Part shown: positions 59,791 through 64,000 of the stretch, in pieces
Layout: each line of letters begins with the position of its first letter
Numbering within the stretch: the first letter of the stretch is position 1
Assembly (NCBI GenBank): GCA_030386875.1
Contig: CM059562.1
Location: 22,187,360-22,251,359, forward strand
Length of the DNA: 64,000 nucleotides
Direction: 5' to 3'
From: Morinoia aosen
Taxonomy: Eukaryota; Arthropoda; Malacostraca; Amphipoda; Talitridae
Notes under the pieces: model-generated
What the model saw: the letters and a program-made list of their open reading frames with translations, nothing else
The model's database searches: none
Told to the model about the DNA's origin: nothing
Position numbers and translations under genes: made by a program

Positions 59791-62511
59791 ACTCCTCTAT
59801 CCAGGTGACGAAATGAGTACCGGCGCTACCGGGGTCATTGCGTCCTGATGTTGGTTGTAAGGTTTTGAAAAATTCATGTACAAGTTGATACGCATCACGT
59901 TTGATTGAAATAAAACATCCTTTACGTTGAAATTTTGTGAATTTTTTTTGCGGGTCATTTTTGCTTTCACGGTCTTCGACGAGAGGATTCAGAGTCTAGA
60001 AAAATTAGGCATGTTACTATAGAATGTTAATTTATACATCAATATTTACGAATAAGTTTCTTAGAAAGTTAACACTCACATATGATTTAAATATAATATT
60101 ACAGTGGAGTTTAAAATGAACTAATTTGTGACCCTTTGTAAGCAAATAATAGAATTTAATTCAACAAACCGTTTTTCCTGCAGCGTACTGTATGTAGCAA
60201 AATGTTTGAGAAGCTTTAATAACCGGTTCGGTCGACGAGGAGATATTACCTAATCTTTATTCTGCTAACTTTGACTTCGTAAAGAATTTACTACCCTGGC
60301 CTTGGTGGAGTGCATAATCAGGCTGCAAAGCTAAATAATAATAAGAAGCGGCGACTGTAAAAAACACTCGCAGTTTCTAGCAAACTTGTGAGTTTTTTCT
60401 TCAATTCCTACCTCGTGCGGGGAACTTCAGGGCCTAGGATCAAAGTAGCTCTGAGTTAAGGGGACAGTCGCACAGTGAGTGACCCCGATCAGGCACAAAC
60501 TAACTTCAGGAAAAAAAATGAAGAAAAATTGTACATTTCTAAAATAAGTTGCTACAAAAAAATGCATTACAATCAATTAAATCTCACGAATATCTCAGCA
60601 TAAAGGTCCTAAATTGATCGACAGATCATATAAAGTAAATAATGGTCATGCTAAGGGTTAAATAAATTGTTAAAAGAAAAGATGAAAATCTATTCTCTTC
60701 GATGTTTTACTTAGGGTTTGAAAACACTGTTAGATACTCGTCAGAAGTGAAGACGGTGATACGTTCACAAAGACGGCCGGCCGTGAAGGACATAATTTCC
60801 ATTCACATTGACGCATTAGCTTGGCTATTTTGCGGTGGTAACTCAATGTTGTTAAAACTTTTTGCAGCCGGGCAAACAAGCAAAAATTAACGTCATTGTC
60901 GGAGTTCAATGTCGTGAGATGCAAGAAAGATCTTTGGTGAAATTTTTACTGATGTGCCTGGACTGTATGGTGCAATTTGATGTAAAATCCCAATTTTGTG
61001 ACCTCAACTTAGCTCGCAATTATATATCAAAAGTGTTTGTCTAATTTCTGTGTTACTTGAACAGCTCAATAAGCTCCAATCATTCAATCTACTAGTGGAA
61101 CATTTCTAACGTCATTTAATAAGTAATAATGAGACATAAAAAAAACAGATAAAATGATCTCAGGTTGAGTCCTAATAAGCTTTATAAGCTCTTGATTTAT
61201 GTGAGAGATCATGGCATAAGTCCTGCGCTCCATTGAACACATCAATTAAGTGATTAATTCAGACAGCCTAGCTCAGATCTGAATAGCAAGAACACCTGGT
61301 TTTATCATCAGCTCTTTATTCAATGAATATTTGCAAAGTTTACGAGCACGAGCTTAAGTTCCTCATCGAGAATAAGATTTTCAGCAAAATTTATGGATAG
61401 CTCGGATTTGAAACACTATTTTCGAGCATTACAAGAGCCTTACGCTGGAGCGCACTTCTCGCAAGCCGCTCTGTCAACAACTTTTGTGAAACCGAGTTTA
61501 CTTAAACAGCTTGCAGAGAGCAGTGCATTGCTTGAGGCCAGTTTTTATATTCTTGTAGCTTTAACGCGAGAGCGATGCAATGTTTGACGTACGTACGTCA
61601 TCGTGAAGCCTGAACAACCACACCGCTTTCTGTAGTCACACTTCTGCTAAATTCCCTCGACAGGGTAGTCTGCTTGAGCTACAACATTCAATTTCTTGTC
61701 GTGATCAACATTGAACACTAAACTTTAGTACTAATGTTTAGATTAATTAGGTATCCAATTTAGACATTCATTACGATAGTTCGAGATGGAGTGCATAAAT
61801 TTTCGAAATCCCTTCTGGTATATTAGTTTTAGTTGTCAAGACTGATTAGTTGAATACAAATAAGAATTATTTCGAACTTATTGCAAGTCTGAGAGTACGT
61901 GATGGTTGACACAAATTACTCCAAGGTGTTCAGATTGTGACTTGGCGGTGAAAAAAGCGTTTCACACTCTCAAATAAGCCTTTCAATATATCCTTGAAGT
62001 TAGTATAATATATTGAAAATATTTTAAAGTTTTGTTCATCCTGAAGTTATTGATAATGATCGTTGAAGTTATAACAAGTTTTAGGAACATCGTTTAACAG
62101 CTTTTGTTCATGCCGGTCTACGCACGCTGTTGCCCTTATCAGGGGGATCAATATCCATTATTTTACAAATTTTTACACCAGTGACCATACTGAAATTTCT
62201 TTCAGTTCGTTTCAGTTTCAGTTCCTCTTTAGAGGAACAGACGCTAATTTTCTAGAAAACGTTTTCTGAAAAATCACTGAACTTTCTCAAGAATCACTGA
62301 AGCAAGAGACTTTTCTCATCAACAATTGGCACGAACTTGTTCAGTAAATATCCCTTGGCAATAATTACCAGGATGTGCAAACAATTAAATTATCACATCG
62401 TAAAGCAAAAGAACTAACAAAATTTCAGGCACTGGTATTTGAAAGCTCTAGCCATCTTCACCTCACTCAACAATCACCCGCACTGGTTAATTGAAAATAG
62501 AATTCGCCTGT
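59791..62511. other. Intergenic, nothing recognised
   Basis: AT-rich sequence with open frames of at most about 64 codons. No repeats or domains recognised. Confidence 0.5.
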
Positions 62512-63011
62512 NNNNNNNNNNNNNNNNNNNNNNNNNNNNNNNNNNNNNNNNNNNNNNNNNNNNNNNNNNNNNNNNNNNNNNNNNNNNNNNNNNNNNNNNN
62601 NNNNNNNNNNNNNNNNNNNNNNNNNNNNNNNNNNNNNNNNNNNNNNNNNNNNNNNNNNNNNNNNNNNNNNNNNNNNNNNNNNNNNNNNNNNNNNNNNNNN
62701 NNNNNNNNNNNNNNNNNNNNNNNNNNNNNNNNNNNNNNNNNNNNNNNNNNNNNNNNNNNNNNNNNNNNNNNNNNNNNNNNNNNNNNNNNNNNNNNNNNNN
62801 NNNNNNNNNNNNNNNNNNNNNNNNNNNNNNNNNNNNNNNNNNNNNNNNNNNNNNNNNNNNNNNNNNNNNNNNNNNNNNNNNNNNNNNNNNNNNNNNNNNN
62901 NNNNNNNNNNNNNNNNNNNNNNNNNNNNNNNNNNNNNNNNNNNNNNNNNNNNNNNNNNNNNNNNNNNNNNNNNNNNNNNNNNNNNNNNNNNNNNNNNNNN
63001 NNNNNNNNNNN
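62512..63011. other. Assembly gap, 500 N
   Basis: Exactly 500 N, the same placeholder length as the other gap. Its right side enters directly into a copy of the foldback-like family. Confidence 0.99.
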
Positions 63012-64000
63012 GCTATACTCATTTTAATGTACAATGTGTGCTTGGTAAATGTGTAGCGTTAGGTAGTTATCAATTTTTCAGTTTTCGGTGCCTAAACATA
63101 AATGATTAAATCTTAAAAAAAAAGTTTATCTATGCTTTTACCGTCGCAAATGAGTATTACATAAGTTATAGCGGTAGGTTTAGTTTCGTCTTTGATGATG
63201 AATGCGCGCAAATAAACAGCTACTCATCGATTTTAAAATTTTTGTTGCTGGAATCACGGTAATAACATCGAAATAAACTACTTTTCTTCTATACAATTTT
63301 TACGGTAAATAAGTATTTTATGAGTTAGAGCGGTAGGTTTTATTTTTTGCTCAATCCAGCTGTTGAAGTACGTTTAAGTACTTTGTAATTTATTATTTGC
63401 AGCCCCGCAGAGCTTGCTGAGCCTGAACCCACTTCTAGGATCTTTTAGTTAATAACACAATAGATATCATCACCTAAAAATAACGAATTACAACGGTATG
63501 TTAACTTTCGTCTTAGTGGCGGGTATGAGCTCGAGCATTCGAGCGCATCAAAAGGGAGCGTCCATTGCAGTGTTGTCATACGACGCACTCGATAAATTAC
63601 TTACTGCTTGAAGCACTTGAGTTGCTGTAACTAATTTACCGACATAACTCTTGAAAAACTCATTTCAGACTGAAAGTGCATTTAAAAGAAAATTTGTTCA
63701 TATTGATCTAATTAACATGTTAAGTGCTGCGTGACATACCGGTGGTCATTTAGGAGATTTTCATAATGCTTCTGACCGACCACCAGTCACTGACTCAATT
63801 GTTACAAATACTAAATGAAGGCAGGATTCAGTTAATGTAAGATACTATCAAAATTTTTTACTACAATTGACTCTAAATATGAGCTGGAGATTGAACTTCA
63901 GTTTAACCTGCCGCACTTACCGTGTTAACTATGGTTAGGCACCGAAAACTGAAAAATTTATTATGGCCATCTTGTGGACATTTACCAAAAAAACGGACTT
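63012..64000. mobile_element. Second copy of the foldback-like family (partial)
   Basis: 63150-63350 matches 44500-44660 in the same orientation (GGTTTAGTTTCGTCTTTGAT, AATAAACAGCTACTC, ACGGTAATAACATC). 63540-63710 and 63929-63990 match 45240-45460 (GCAGTGTTG, GATCTAATT, TTTAGGCACCGAAAA-type). The order fits an element with inverted arms. It begins in the gap and runs to, or beyond, the end of the window. Confidence 0.75.
63712..63928 (+). mobile_element. TTAA MITE inside the foldback-like copy
   Basis: TTAA at 63712-63715 and 63925-63928 bound a 217-bp insert with CATACCGGTGG near the left end and the same internal blocks (TTTTCATAATGCT, GACCGACCA, CTAAATGA) as 17837 and 37845. Removing the insert and one TTAA gives GATCTAATTAACTATGG, which aligns with the uninterrupted sequence near 45418 (GATCTAATTTACTATTT). 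Confidence 0.9.

Noticed and set aside
62439-63056. Open frames running across the second N gap
   Set aside because: They consist of N; no sequence supports them.

Overview
The window reads as AT-rich, repeat-dense, non-coding DNA from an animal genome, most likely an arthropod. The evidence is intronless transposon reading frames, a LINE with an OTU protease-like ORF1, Tc1/mariner relics, TTAA-flanked MITEs, tRNA-derived SINE heads, short TTAGG-like stretches, and no operons or bacterial-type gene packing. There are two runs of exactly 500 N (34047-34546 and 62512-63011), which are scaffold gaps. I find no complete host gene. The only credible host coding piece is a possible GC-rich terminal exon at 1-72; a GC-rich island near 3.05-3.22 kb and a 5' splice-site-like stretch near 33.69 kb are weak exon candidates.

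Layout: 0-10 kb is intergenic sequence with small tandem arrays (2.3 kb, 8.9 kb) and decayed tRNA-like SINE heads (4.4, 6.9, 7.9, 9.8 kb). A decayed LINE reverse-transcriptase C-terminus lies at 10.25-10.98 kb, and a 31-bp tandem array at 14.24-14.64 kb. A 295-bp repeat at 16.72 kb is followed by a 32-bp tandem array, and its second copy (19.45 kb) sits inside a broken mariner transposase on the minus strand (19.03-20.35 kb). A TTAA MITE is at 17.84 kb.

The centrepiece is a nearly intact LINE at about 24.03-30.37 kb. An OTU-like cysteine protease domain is followed, in the same frame and separated by one TGA, by an apurinic-type endonuclease plus reverse transcriptase. A long 3' region built of degenerate repeated units ends in AATAAA and a CTTT tail. 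The endonuclease carries a substitution in its GDFN motif, so this copy is probably dead. A truncated minus-strand 3' end with the same terminal sequence lies at 56.32-56.53 kb.

The stretch 34.5-39.5 kb is a nest of mobile elements: a Tc1-type transposase relic (35.52-36.58 kb) cut by a SINE-like retroposon with a 13-bp target duplication and followed at its end by a TTAA MITE, plus further copies of both. From 43.1 to 45.66 kb lies a large foldback-like element with nested inverted repeats and a GC-rich 20-22-bp tandem array; a second copy lies at 63.0-64.0 kb and is itself interrupted by a TTAA MITE whose empty site can be read in the first copy. The stretches between (45.7-56.3 kb and 56.5-62.5 kb) show little that can be named.
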